This document shows, one piece after another, positions 47,901 through 58,376 of a stretch of DNA of 64,000 bases. Origin of the DNA: Triatoma infestans (lineage: Eukaryota; Arthropoda; Insecta; Hemiptera; Reduviidae); assembly GCA_011037195.1 (NCBI GenBank), contig JAAEAF010000355.1:248001-312000 (forward strand), written 5' to 3'. The translations under genes were made by a program, and so were the position numbers. The notes below the pieces were generated by a model, which saw nothing but the letters and a program-made list of their open reading frames with translations, ran no database searches and had not been told where the DNA came from. Every line of letters starts with the position of its first letter. Position 1 is the stretch's first letter.

Positions 47901-50900
47901 ATCTTCTTCATTACCAGAATTATCTCCATTGATATCATTTTCTCCTTTCCTTTTCACTTTTCTATTACTATTTAATTCACTTTTCTTTTTCCTTTTATAT
48001 GGCGTAAATAATCGAACTGGTCCAATCTGGAAAGAGAGGCTTACTTATTTAAATGTACAGGGGCAATGAATTATTTGAAAGAAATAATACTTACAGCGCG
48101 TATATCATCACAACATGCGGAACAAGTACAACTCGTTGCATGAGGTAACAGAAGACCTCCATCAATCAACGCTTGCAAGCTTCTACCTCCAAATCTAATT
48201 ATAATATCATAATTTAGTACTAATATGAAAATTTTTTAAGTTATGCTTCTATAGGAGAAATCATAATAAAAATAAGAGAACTGATCAGGAATAAATAAAA
48301 TACCACAAACATAAAAGAGTCAATATTAAAAAGAATAATGAAAACAAAAGATGAATTTTTTTTTAGCAATATTCTGAAGGGTACTAAATATCTGGGAGGC
48401 AGTAATTGAAGGAATAATTGGGATAGTTAGTAAGTATTTTTTATATGAGAAGATTGTTTTTATCCTTAAGTGAATATTATTTTCGGTTGCCTAGAAAGCT
48501 TTCACCCAGGAAGTTCCATAATTCACAAAAGTCTGTAGCATCTATTATTACGAAATTGCCGAGTCCAGAATGTTCATGATTCCCATAAATGAAGAGTGTT
48601 GGATATTACATTCATTTTAATTGAAAGTAATACACATTAAGATATATATTCAGTGTTATATGTGTAACCAACCACATGACTACATTTATGGCTTACATGT
48701 AACTGGTGTGGTAACATTCTCATGAAACATTCACAAAGCTTTCTATTATTGCAATTCTCAGGCCCCACTTGTTATATTTTATAATATCTCGCCCTTGATG
48801 TATTTTTTCAATGTAGTAGATACTTTTACAGCAAATAGAAGAAGTGTATCCCGCAAAAAACAAAACATCTAAATCTACCATTTTTTAATTACCTAACGAG
48901 ATTTTTTCAGCTTTCGGATTTTACCCATCTTTTAGTAGAACAATAATAAGTAACCAATTCAAAATCTCAGAATTTGTCAGTTTCTACAAGAAAAATAGGA
49001 ATTCAGCAAAGTTTTTCAGCTATCTTTCACCCAGTTAAGAATGAATTTGCTGAAAGAAATATACAGCCACTTATGAATAGTTTACATAAGACTTTATTAG
49101 CGGGTAATACGTTGATGACGTAGTAGTGTTGTCGTTTCTGCAGAGTATCGGCGAACTTCGGCTTTGCAACTACGTTCTCCAGAGAAACTATTATATGGGT
49201 AATGAATAAGAGTAGGGATTGATAAAGTGAAAGATGACAACAAACTGACGTGAAGGTAAAGAGAGAAGAAAATTATTCATGACAGAGTACGGTACGATTT
49301 TATGGATATGATGAATCAATGTGGAAACTGGGATATGAGGAAAGAACCTGGGAAGGCTGCAATATGAAGTTAATGTTGAAACAAAAAAAGTACATAAACG
49401 ACACAAGATCAGCTAAGAAAAATTTGATGACCAATAGGGAAAAAAAGTTAAAATTCGTCGGAATCCATTCTTTCAACAATCACCAACCATTAGAAAGAAC
49501 AGGAATGAAAGCAATACTTCCTCAGAAATCAGTTTGACAAAATTAAAATAATTTTTTACCTAATGCTTCTTTTCCAATCCTTGCTCGATGCACGTCCACA
49601 TAAGGCTTCGAATTCACTAGGGGTATACCAGTGATTGGAATATTTGATGCATCTACCTCTACCACCTGATCCAAATTTGGATTTATGGAGTTCAGCACTG
49701 GTATTCTACAATCAAATAATAATGTTAATATAGAAATTATATGTACATAAGTAACTGTAAATCAAATCAAAATTTAAAAAAATATCTTTCAGTAGCATTC
49801 AAAAAAATCACAAACAAACCTTGCATCTAATTGGTATGACCGGTTGACTTGCGGTGGCTAACCATGATGCATTATTTGGTAATTGGCATTCTTCATTGTT
49901 CTCGATAACTATATGCGTTGCTTTCAAGTGCCCATTCTAGAATCAAACAAAAGTTAGGTAAAAATATGACTTATTAAACTAATTGTCGCTGTTACTTCAA
50001 TCAAGAGGACAGTAGGAAATATGCACCTTCACGATCCGATCGCTTATGAACATAGTTCAAGTTACATTTTTTGTTGTGTAATCTAGATTAGATTGAATGA
50101 TGTTAACTTATTTAGTATTTTGATTTTTATCAAATTAAATATATTAAAATATTACTGTGAAGTACAGCAGCGCTGTAAATTTCTATAATTTAAAAATGCA
50201 AGGAGGAAGCCTAGAGTTCGAAATAATTATCTGTACTATAACTTCCGAATGTTGTTATTAGCTATGTTCTTTATTTAAATAGAGAGAAACCAAAGTAATC
50301 AGATAATACCATTGCAAACCTGATTCATATTCGGCCAGATATTATCTTCACCGGAACACGGAAGAATGTTTGCATAAAACATGTTTTATACTTAAAATGA
50401 TTTTTTTATAACAGTTTTAATCTTGACAATTACCTGAATACAGTTAGTTGCTAGTATATGATTGCCTAACCTGGAGTGATTTGTACAAAACATCGTGTTA
50501 AATAAATATTCATTTGTTGAAGCGAACAGAGGGGGGCCTCTTATCTGGTTTACTTAGGCATTAACATTATAAAAATTAGGAATTAAACAAACATGCTACT
50601 TAATTCTGTGACGCAAAATTACTTTTTAGCTATATTAATTACATTATGGCATATATTTTAACCTAAGGGTCTGTCTATAATAAAGACAAAATAAAAAAAA
50701 TATCGTAATAACTACCCCGGCTAATAGAGGCGGCTTTTGAAACGTTCGAAAATAAGAAAAATGTTTCTAGTCATCAAAATCAAATTCTTAGGCGACTTTT
50801 TTTTTTAAATTTCATGCTCATGATATCCTCTTTAAAAACCAGTTCTTTAAAGTTACTAGGTGCCCAGATTGACAAAAATTTGCTGATTACATTATGATAA

Positions 50901-53731
50901 ACATATAAAGAAACGGAATTTTGATTTATCAAATAAAGAAAACTCATTCGTTGAAAGCTGTTTTGTACTTATGAAATCCATAATACAAATTTTCATTTTT
51001 AAGGGAAATAAAGACGACAATAAAAAACCTTTCCTTATAATTTAAAACCTTTTTTAATCAGTTGTTTTTAAAAAAATCACTTGTTTTTAATTAATGAATC
51101 AATTTATTTTCTTATGCTTTGACCCGTTTAAACAATAAAAGAAATTAAAGATTAATATTGTGTGTAAATGAGTAATTACTTCCTCAATAAAAAAAAAAAT
51201 TATAGGGTTTCGATGCCATATATATATCGCAGGTTATAGGTTTACCGATGCATGAAAGAGAATGCCTATAAAACAATTCGTCAATCCATGACACTTGAAT
51301 AAGATATCTATTTATAGAACTTTGTTGAATACGTAATAGTAAACAGACAAACTACCCACATTATCCTGCTTTCCAATCTTTAGTACTTACTTATTTTTTA
51401 GATTTATATAAAAGTAATTCTAATCCTAAGTGCCGATAAACTGATATTTATTTCGCTTCTAGTGATAATCTCGTAATTTTTATCACAAATAATAGGAATA
51501 TGTATCCTGCACGCAGGGAAAAAGAATCTAGATTGCAAAATATTCCGAAATTGGAATTATGAATTCTTATGACTACTTGTCTCTTACAATATCAACATGG
51601 AGCTTGTTGAGTAGCATGTGCAGCTATTTCAGATTACGTACCCTCAACAATCTCCAGTTCACCACCACAGACAAAATTCAAAAATTATAACAATTTGTAT
51701 ATTTTATTTACCTAAAAGAACTATTATGGCTTCCTATGATGTCAGGATTTACCTGGAGTGAAATCGTTCGTAACAGTAACACTCACTCAAACAACCCAAA
51801 AATTCTTCTTGGTAAGTGAAACTAATTGAATTTGGCATAACCACAAGCAAACTCACTCACATATAAATACACTTTACAAAAGAATACATACTAAGATTAA
51901 ACCCTCACATCCAAGGGAGCCACAAGAGGTCTTTTAAATAAATGCACAAGTTATATTTTTATAGATATGTGCATGTATATAATTTATTGAAAATTAATAT
52001 AATTTTTGCATTTCCAATTAACATATAACAATCTGCAAAATTCACAGACAATCTTTCGTACGCCAACCTTCGAACAATGTAAGCACCTTTATAGCGTAAT
52101 CTTCTGTTTTAAATTGAATTCCAATTTTTACTCAATCGTGATACACGTGTTTAACATTTTTAAGGCAAACTATTTGGATGTCGTTTTTATTTTAAGTTTT
52201 TATTTGTGATTTTAAATAATAAAAATCGATATGAGAGATCACTAAAGTCATCAATGATATTGATGAATCGAATACAGAAAGCGAAACCAGTCCCAAAAAG
52301 AAAAGAAACTTTCGATCCAAAGAACAACTAATGCAGATCAAAGTACCAATCCCGGAACTTCCGTGCTTCATTCCTTAACATACTTCATTCATTATCAAAA
52401 ACACAAGACAAAATAGCTCACTGCGATGAAGCTATTTTTTGACTATATTACCTACATTAGTTTCTATTCCAGTGACAATGTTATAATATAATTTGCGACT
52501 TTATCCGTCGTAGCATGCATATTTGTGATGTTCCTAACCGGTTTCGGATTTTCATCCATCGTCAGAGTAAAGTTATCAAGTTCGTATAGAGAGTTGGCCA
52601 ACTTAATGTTCCTGAGTGCACAACAGAAACATTAAGTTGAAGTCAACTGTCTACAAGAACTTGATAACTCTGGCAATGGATGAACATCCGAAACCGGTCG
52701 GGAACATCACAAATATAATGCTACGACGGATAAAATCCCAGATGTTATCCAGCCTGCGAACTTATCCACTTATTATAATATTCAACTAAATTCATGCATC
52801 GCCCAGGTGCAATGGAAGCAAAATTCTCGTCAATACATTAAGCAATTATATTAGCACATGATTCTCTTACGAAGAATAATTCATACTTGGTACGAAAAAT
52901 AGACAAGGTTATCTCAACATGGTATTAACTTTTTAATAGCTTGTTTCTATTTGTTAAAGCTTTATCAACGAAAAAGATACTGTGTTAGTTTAAACCTTTC
53001 CTTATAAAAGTAATAAAAAACAAAATGAATTTTAAAAAACCACTAACTTCGCTTCTAAACCATTGTGTTGTTCTATGTGAAACTTCATTGCATTCTTTGT
53101 CATGGCTACCTTCGCACATACAGCTGTTTTCCACGCATAATATGGGTCGTAATGATCCTCCACCTGCAGCAATCTAAAATATAAATGGAATTAACCTATT
53201 TTCTAATAGGTTTTCAAAATAAGTATGAATAAAGTACTTTACCAGAAACGATAGTTATAACCTGAAATGTTATGTTATTCACAATAACGGTAAAAAAAAA
53301 AGGCTGAACAAACATAAGAAAAACAAATTAACTAAATTTTTGCCAAAATAAACAAATAATCAAAGAACCCAACAAGTCAAACTTAAATGTCTTCTACTTA
53401 CCAAATACTTTTAAAAGAACTGATACGATCAAATTTACAAGGTAATGATGTGTACAAATTGTGAAAATATGCAGAGTATTTTATGAGTGAAGTAACTAGG
53501 TCCTACCTGCAACTGTTCTTGAGTAATAACATTGAATGCTGTGGCTCCTGCAGCAACATTTATGATTGATGCGACTGGTACGGCAGAAGATACGGATACT
53601 CCTTCCACAGTAGAAACAGAAACTGTTGTATGTTCGGCAGCCGAAGTATGATTTTCGTTATCCTCGGATTTGTTCGCCAAATGATCGGTAATGTCCGGAA
53701 GAACGACTTGTTCCGAAGATTGTTCTTGCAT
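44718..53731 (-). CDS. Deaf1: Deformed epidermal autoregulatory factor 1 (SAND + MYND transcription factor), complete
   Basis: Ten exons join in frame to a 528-residue protein: 53507-53731, 53048-53173, 49820-49936, 49560-49705, 48095-48194, 47882-48026, 46386-46678, 45446-45609, 45184-45268, 44718-44903. Drosophila Deaf1 and human DEAF1 are of similar length (about 570). Family role: a nuclear DNA-binding regulator that recognises TTCG-type motifs and acts in Hox autoregulation and immunity. Seen: an Ala/Val/Ser-rich N-terminus; a SAND domain at about residues 149-227 with [29 protein letters not shown] (KDWK at 198-201) and [10 protein letters not shown]; a Cys-rich tail CTCSACC; basic nuclear-localisation patches at 249-253 and 260-265; a Thr/Asn/Ser-rich linker (about 287-384); a charged helical, probably coiled-coil, segment (385-438); and a C-terminal MYND zinc finger with all eight ligands (C468, C471, C479, C482, C488, C492, H500, C504). 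Every junction is GT-AG and phase-consistent. Exons between 2 and 3 could be missing, but none is needed for frame. Confidence 0.95.
45184..45268 (-). CDS. Deaf1: Deaf1 coding exon 9
   Basis: The 85-base exon has acceptor TTGCAG|GGCTG and donor AAGAAG|GTATGA. It encodes [20 protein letters not shown] followed by an Asp/Asn-rich run into the MYND exon. Confidence 0.88.
45446..45609 (-). CDS. Deaf1: Deaf1 coding exon 8 (helical segment)
   Basis: The 164-base exon ends in phase 2, with acceptor TTTAG|ATGGTT and a weak donor TCAAG|GTTGTA. It encodes a charged, Met/Leu/Lys/Glu-rich segment ([20 protein letters not shown]), predicted helical and probably coiled-coil. Confidence 0.88.
46386..46678 (-). 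CDS. Deaf1: Deaf1 coding exon 7 (low-complexity Thr/Asn/Ser linker)
   Basis: The 293-base exon has acceptor AAATTAG|ATCTT and donor GACAGG|GTAAGT. It encodes a low-complexity linker: Gly/Ser, then a long Thr/Asn/Ser stretch, ending PEALNRLDR. The low complexity and high GC of this exon explain a long open frame on the opposite strand, which is not a gene. Confidence 0.9.
46745..47800 (+). repeat. M-repeat, complete copy in Deaf1 intron 6
   Basis: Leader AAAAAAAATCTGATGTGAAAC and left end ACTTTCTCTTACTCC (46783-46797). Modules start at CACTTCCGGTTAAC (about 46891) and CACTTCCGGGTCACC (about 47143), then a third, interrupted by a private insertion of about 100 bp (47430-47530, GGTCCAGCCGTGGTCAAG). 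The right-end block ends at AGGAGTAAGAGAAAGT (47784-47799). No open frame of note. It lies wholly within the intron between Deaf1 exons 6 and 7. Confidence 0.82.
47882..48026 (-). CDS. Deaf1: Deaf1 coding exon 6 (nuclear localisation signal)
   Basis: The 145-base exon has acceptor TTTCCAG|ATTGG and donor GGAGGAG|GTTAGT and ends in phase 1. It encodes [11 protein letters not shown], then RKVKRK, a likely bipartite nuclear localisation signal, then an acidic Asn/Asp/Glu stretch. The preceding intron is short (68 bases); the next holds a full M-repeat. Confidence 0.92.
48095..48194 (-). CDS. Deaf1: Deaf1 coding exon 5 (end of SAND, Cys cluster)
   Basis: The 100-base exon runs from phase 2 to 0, with acceptor AATTAG|ATTTGG and donor GCGCT|GTAAGT. 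It encodes [18 protein letters not shown], the C-terminal SAND helix, then [12 protein letters not shown]. Confidence 0.93.
48195..49559. other. Deaf1 intron 4
   Basis: No recognised repeat or gene. The interval at 49080-49540 is less AT-rich and has short open frames without family resemblance. Confidence 0.35.
49560..49705 (-). CDS. Deaf1: Deaf1 coding exon 4 (SAND core)
   Basis: The 146-base exon ends in phase 2, with acceptor TGATTGTAG|AAT and donor ATTAG|GTAAAA. It encodes the SAND core including [25 protein letters not shown] and the KDWK DNA-binding signature. This is the strongest single identifier of the gene. Confidence 0.95.
49820..49936 (-). CDS. Deaf1: Deaf1 coding exon 3 (start of SAND domain)
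   Basis: The exon has 39 codons, phase 0-0, with acceptor GATTCTAG|AAT and donor TGCAAG|GTTTGT. It encodes [14 protein letters not shown] and ends PVIPIRCK, the segment that leads into the SAND fold. Confidence 0.9.
49937..52498. other. Deaf1 intron 2, left part
   Basis: AT-rich. I looked for an additional exon between Deaf1 exons 2 and 3 and found none with splice sites and a matching frame. Confidence 0.35.
52499..52735. mobile_element. Foldback element with about 85-bp arms in Deaf1 intron 2
   Basis: The left arm (TTATCCGTCGTAGCAT, TTTGTGATGTTCC, ACCGGTTTCGGAT, CATCCATCGTCAGAG, ATCAAGTTC) pairs with the right arm from 52657 to 52735. A smaller inner inverted repeat (CTTAATGTT/AACATTAAG) surrounds the centre. 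Contains CCGAAACCGGTCG, shared with the 38.1 kb foldback. Confidence 0.85.
53048..53173 (-). CDS. Deaf1: Deaf1 coding exon 2
   Basis: The exon has 42 codons, phase 0-0, with acceptor TTTTAG|ATTGCT and donor GCGAA|GTTAGT. It encodes a glycine-containing stretch followed by a Cys-rich segment ([16 protein letters not shown]). I do not recognise this segment as a named domain. It is followed by a 3.1-kb intron containing a foldback element. Confidence 0.85.
53507..53731 (-). CDS. Deaf1: Deaf1 coding exon 1 (start codon)
   Basis: The exon has 75 codons, phase 0, with donor TTGCAG|GTAGGA. The start is the ATG at 53731-53729 ([10 protein letters not shown]). An in-frame TAG at 53764-53762 lies 30 bases upstream and no other in-frame ATG intervenes, which fixes the start. 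The TTG further upstream in the same frame is not a plausible eukaryotic start. The encoded peptide is acidic at first, then Val/Ser/Ala-rich, as in other Deaf1 N-termini. Confidence 0.9.
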
Positions 53732-53960
53732 TTTCCTTAAAAAAGGCGCCAAGCGCCTTTTCTAATGTTTTGACGTAAGTAAGCTGGTGGAAATAGGTTA
53801 TATGTCTGAAATTAATTGTTCAATCAACTCGTTAGGAAATAGTAAAATGGCGTGCTCACTAGAAGGGAGGAGATTCGATTTGCCTACCAATAGGTTCTTC
53901 TCCTGATATAAGTTCTTCTCCCCACCAATGGGGGCAGCATATGCGCTGTGTTGCATCTTT
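53732..53960 (-). promoter_or_regulatory. Deaf1 5' UTR and proximal promoter region
   Basis: Immediately upstream of the Deaf1 ATG lie a perfect 9-bp inverted repeat AAAAGGCGC/GCGCCTTTT with a 3-base loop (53741-53761), a CRE/ATF-like TGACGTAA (53771-53778) and two CCAAT motifs (53887-53891, 53925-53929). The inverted repeat could be an E2F-type GGCGCC site or a leader hairpin. GC content here is higher than in the surrounding DNA. Promoter function and the start site are inferred from motif content and position only. Confidence 0.45.
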
Positions 53961-54461
53961 GTCTCTTATGTTAAATCAATAGCTTCTGTAAATAATTGTG
54001 CGCTTTTATTAATTTTTAAACATTGTTTATAATTTAAAGTTAAATTATCCGAATTCCAAATAATATAGTACTTGGTGAAAGTAGTTTTTGAATAAATTAT
54101 TTAAATTTTAAATTAATTATTTAACTTATTAAAAATAACACTCACTTTTATTAAATATTTATTAATCGAATAGGAATATAAATTTTATAAACTTCTAAAT
54201 CTTGCCGAATGAAGTTCATTATAATTTTGTTGGGTAGGCCCCCTCCGAATCCGTCTTAAGGTTGTCATTGAACTCCATATTTAAAATATATACCTTAAAT
54301 AAGAATAAAATTTATCAAAACGATCAAGAAATTCGATTTCAAATTTTTTAAAACGACGCAGGTTTTATTTCCAATCCCATCAAAATGTCATGTGTTTTTA
54401 ATTGCATTTTGAGAGTCCTGGAAATTATGTAAGCTGAAATACCGATCTTCTTTGTGCTCTG
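53961..54461. other. Upstream flank of Deaf1
   Basis: AT-rich after the promoter-proximal region. No gene seen between Deaf1 and the LINE cluster. Confidence 0.3.
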
Positions 54462-54897
54462 ATTTATTTATTTATTTACACGGGTAGCAGCCCTTAACAA
54501 CAATTTTACTGTTATCACATATAATGTAAACAACAATAAACAATTTGATTATAATAATAGATAGATGATAATACAAAATATTTATAATATTGCATTTAAA
54601 CTAATTGGACTAGAAATACATAAATACTGACTTAAAAAAAATACTATGAAGCAAATACCGAAATATTGATATCTATAACAAAAAAATAAATAGCAAATAT
54701 ATACATAATAAAAATAACATGTTATAGAGAAGTAATATTCAGCAAGAGGATGTCAAAGTCATCCGAAAATCTATTGAAATTTCGCATAATGCGGTTAATT
54801 GGGCTATTGTAGAGGTACAAATTTTTTGCAAATGCTATTTCAAAAATATTGGATTTTCTGGAGTTAAAAGTTGGCATTTTAAGATTTATGTAATTAA

Positions 54898-54911
54898 GGA
54901 GCTGTGGATTG
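54898..54911. repeat. RTE target-site duplication, left copy
   Basis: GGAGCTGTGGATTG, identical to 58363-58376. Confidence 0.92.
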
Positions 54912-57900
54912 GGGTCCAAGGGGGTGTGAAGCGTAATATAAGATCCATGAGTGATCTCACCAGCCTATCCACCTCAACTCCACTCTCACCTTCAAGTCGG
55001 TGGACCCTGTTATGCCGAATAACCCAGTCGGAGGTTGTGGTATCCAATCCCTTCGGAAGACTGGGTCGGTAACTAACGAGAGAAGGAGGTTCTGGTGGGG
55101 CAGCTCCTAGATAATAAGAGATATGGCCCATCAGGATGTAGTGTGCCGGCAGCAGGGCTCACTTCAAGGGTAGCGGCGGAAGAGCGTAATAGCCAACGGT
55201 GGTACTCACAGCCCTAGTTAGTTGGGCCACTGCGACCGGTCAGAAGAGGTTCGTCAGCCGTGGTGAAGGCAGCTTCTCTAGGGCGAGGGAAGCCCGAAAT
55301 CAAGTCCTCTGGTCCTCCAGGGTGGGGGTTTGAGTGGGGCTGGTAACCCAACTCAGTAAAAAAACACTTACTCAGAAACCTCAACAAAGTACAGCTGGAC
55401 GGAACTCTAGGTTGCGACATAATGCACGTCAAACGGATCTTAGATTTGGAACGTGGAATGTTCTTTCATTATATAGACCTGGGGCATTGCAATTGCTCCT
55501 TGACCAATGTGACACTTATAAAATTGACATCGCTGCCATACAGAAAATCCGATGCACCGGACAGGGTACCTTTAAGAAGAAACACCACTCCATATATTAT
55601 AGTTGCCAAGAAAGACTACATACTTTTGGAACTGGATTCGTGGTATCTAAACGCCTTTCACAGCTGGTAATTGGCTTTAAACCCATTAGCTGCTGAATAT
55701 GCTACATTCGTATAAAAGGAAAATTCTTTAACTATAGTCTGATTAGTGCACATGCTCCCACGGAGCCAACTGATGATGAGGCTAAGGATGAATTCTATGA
55801 TGAATTAGAGAAATGTATTGATGAATGTCCAAGAGCAGATATCAAGGTGATACTGGGCGACTTCAACGCACAAGTAGGGAAGGAAGACTTCTTTCGACCC
55901 ACTATTGGACTTCACAGCCTACATAATGAAACTAACGATAACGGAATAAGACCAATTAACTTCGCTGCTTCAAAGGGGCTGGTAGTAGGAAGCACGTTGT
56001 TTCCGCATAAAAAAATACATTTAGCTACTTGGAAATCCAATGATGGCGTGACAGTTAACCAAATTGATCATGTGCTTATGAGTGCGCGGCATATATCAGG
56101 ACTTATGGATGTAAGATCATATAGGGGAGCGAATATTGATTCGGACCACTATTTAACTATTGCCAGGTTGCGCGCAAGAATGTCTAAAGTGAGGTCAATG
56201 GCCAGTCACCCACGTAGAAGATTCAACATCAACAGGCTAAAGGATGATAGCGTATCCGGACAGTTTTCGGAAAGAATAGATCAAAAATTAAGAGAGTTGG
56301 AAGGTGTGGATGATATGAACCTTAGGTGGAATCAATATTCTCATGTGATATCGGAAACTGCGGAAGAAGTATTGGGATTTGAAGAGAGAAGGATAAGATC
56401 ACCATGGTTTGATGAGGAATGTCAAAGAGTTACTGAATCCAAGAACAAAGCCTATCAACTAATGATACAGCGAAAGCACACTAGAAGATCCGTTGTAGAC
56501 TATAAAGTAAAGAGAAGAATTGAGAAGAAAACACATAGAAAGAAAAAACGAGAGTGGCAGAATAAAGGGCTGAAAGATATTGAAGAGCATATGGACCTGA
56601 ATGAAAACAGAAAATTTTATAGAAAGATAAATGAGGGTAGGAAGCCATTCCAGCCAAAGACAATAATATGTAAGGATGCGGATGGAAACTTATTGTCGGA
56701 TAAAAAGAGCGTGCTGGGACGTTGGAAGTACCACTTTGATACTATCCTTAACAAGGAACATGAAGCTAGGCAATGCATAACTCCTGGAATTAATGTGAGT
56801 ACTGCTGATGACCTCGAACCGCCAGATGAAGACGACATTCTCGGTGCCATAGAGAAACTAAAGAATAATAAGGCGCCAGGGTATGATAACCTACAAGCTG
56901 AATTGTACACACATGGCGGAAATGAACTTGTAAAAGCCATCCGAGACACTATTCTGACGGTGTGGACAGAGCAAGCTATGCCTGAAGACTGGAAAGTCAC
57001 CATGATCCACCCAATCTATAAGAAACGTGATATTCTCGAATGCAGCAACTACAGGGGGATCTCATTGCTTCCATGTATCTATAAAATTCTGTCTAGTGTC
57101 ATGTATAAGAGGTTGCTGCCGTACGCAGAAAAAGCGTTAGGAGTGTACCAGGCGGGTTTTAGAGTGGGCAAGTCAACGACAGACCAAATTTTCTCACTCC
57201 GCACAATTTGGGAAAAGCCCATGAATACAAAATAACGACACACCATCTGTTCGTTGATTTTGAAGCTGCCTACGACAGTATCTTCAGACCAGCCCTCTAT
57301 GATGCCCTTCTAGAAATTGATGTTCCACCCAAACTGATGCGTTTAATAAGGATGACAATGCAGGACGTGCAATGTGTAGTGAACATACATGGAGAGATGT
57401 CTGAACGGTTCACAACGAAACGAGGAGTTAGACAGGGGGACAGCCTGGCGTGTCTTCTCTTCAACATTGCACTAAACAAAGCGATACGCATTTCAGGAGT
57501 TCAAGTTGGTGGAACAATATTTAACAGGAGCGTTCAGCTGCTCGCATACGCCGACGACATCGATTTAGTTGGTAGGTCAGTAGATGCAGTTAAAGAGGCA
57601 TTCATTAGCTTAGAAAGATCTGCACGTCAAATGGGTCTGAAAGTCAATGAGAAGAAAACGAAGTACATGTGCACTGGGACAGAACAAGCGAGTGAAATCA
57701 CTGTCTCCGGCTATACGTTTGAAGTAGTTGACAAGTTTATATACCTTGGAAGCCAGGTAGACCGCAACAACGACATGCAATCTGAAATAAAGAGAAGAAT
57801 AATTGCGGCTAGTAGGTGTTATTTTGGGCTACTACAATTTATGAAAAGTAGACTGATATCTCGTAGTTCCAAGATCAGGATATATAAGACCCTTATACGA

Positions 57901-58362
57901 CCAGTTCTACCTTATGCCTCGGAATGCTGGACCATAACCAAAGCTGATGAGCTAATCTCCAAAGATTTGAAAGAAAAATCCTAAGAAAAATTTTTGGGCC
58001 TATTCGTGATGGAGAAATATGGAGACAAAGATCAAATAATGAATTAGCCCAGCTTTACAAAGATATAGATGTCGTTCGGCATATAAAGATCAGCAGGCTC
58101 AGGTGGGCGGCCATGTTGCCAGGATGTCTGAAGGGGAGATCCCAAAAAAGTTGTTGGACGACAGGATCTACCACAAACGTAGGAAGGGCAGACCCAAGGT
58201 CAGATGGAGTGATAATATAACGAATGATGCTAGGTCCCTTCTGGGTGTGACAGATTGGAGATCGGCGGCGCAAGATAGAGACAGATGGCGGACTATGTTG
58301 GAGGAGGCCAAGACCCAGTAATGGGTTGTAGCGCCATGTAGAAGAAGAAGAAGAAGAAGAAG
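54912..58362 (+). mobile_element. Near full-length RTE-type LINE inserted in another LINE
   Basis: A 3451-bp element with perfect 14-bp flanking duplications. Order: GC-rich 5' UTR (54912-55330), endonuclease, reverse transcriptase, C-terminal region, and a (GAA)n tail (58340-58362) in place of poly(A), as is usual for RTE elements. It lies on plus, opposite to its host LINE. This size is close to full-length for RTE. Confidence 0.93.
55334..58321 (+). pseudogene. RTE endonuclease-reverse transcriptase polyprotein, broken in three places
   Basis: Endonuclease (craniofacial-development-protein-2-like in insect annotations): LRFGTWNVLSLYRPGALQLL, then IAAIQKIRC, where the usual QE is QK, losing the catalytic Glu. 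Then HAPTEPTDDEAKDEF, ILGDFNAQVG and QIDHVLMS...DSDHYL. Linker helices follow, then RT motifs: NNKAPGYDNLQAELY, DWKVTMIHPIYKK, NYRGISLLP, YQAGFRVGKSTTDQI, LFVDFEAAYDSI, RGVRQGDSLACLLFNIAL, the catalytic YADD (57547-57558), NEKKTKYM. C-terminal: GHVARMSEGE, RRKGRPKVRW, DRDRWRTMLEEAKTQ and TAA at 58319-58321. Damage: in-frame TGA near 55694, frameshift near 57210, frameshift near 57960. The first ATG choice is uncertain. Confidence 0.9.
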
Positions 58363-58376
58363 GGAGCTGTGGATTG
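58338..58376. repeat. RTE (GAA)n tail and right target-site duplication
   Basis: A (GAA)n tract followed by GGAGCTGTGGATTG (58363-58376). Confidence 0.9.

Noticed and set aside
53732..53752. Upstream TTG start for Deaf1
   Set aside because: It is not a credible eukaryotic start; the ATG at 53731 is the first in-frame ATG after an in-frame TAG.
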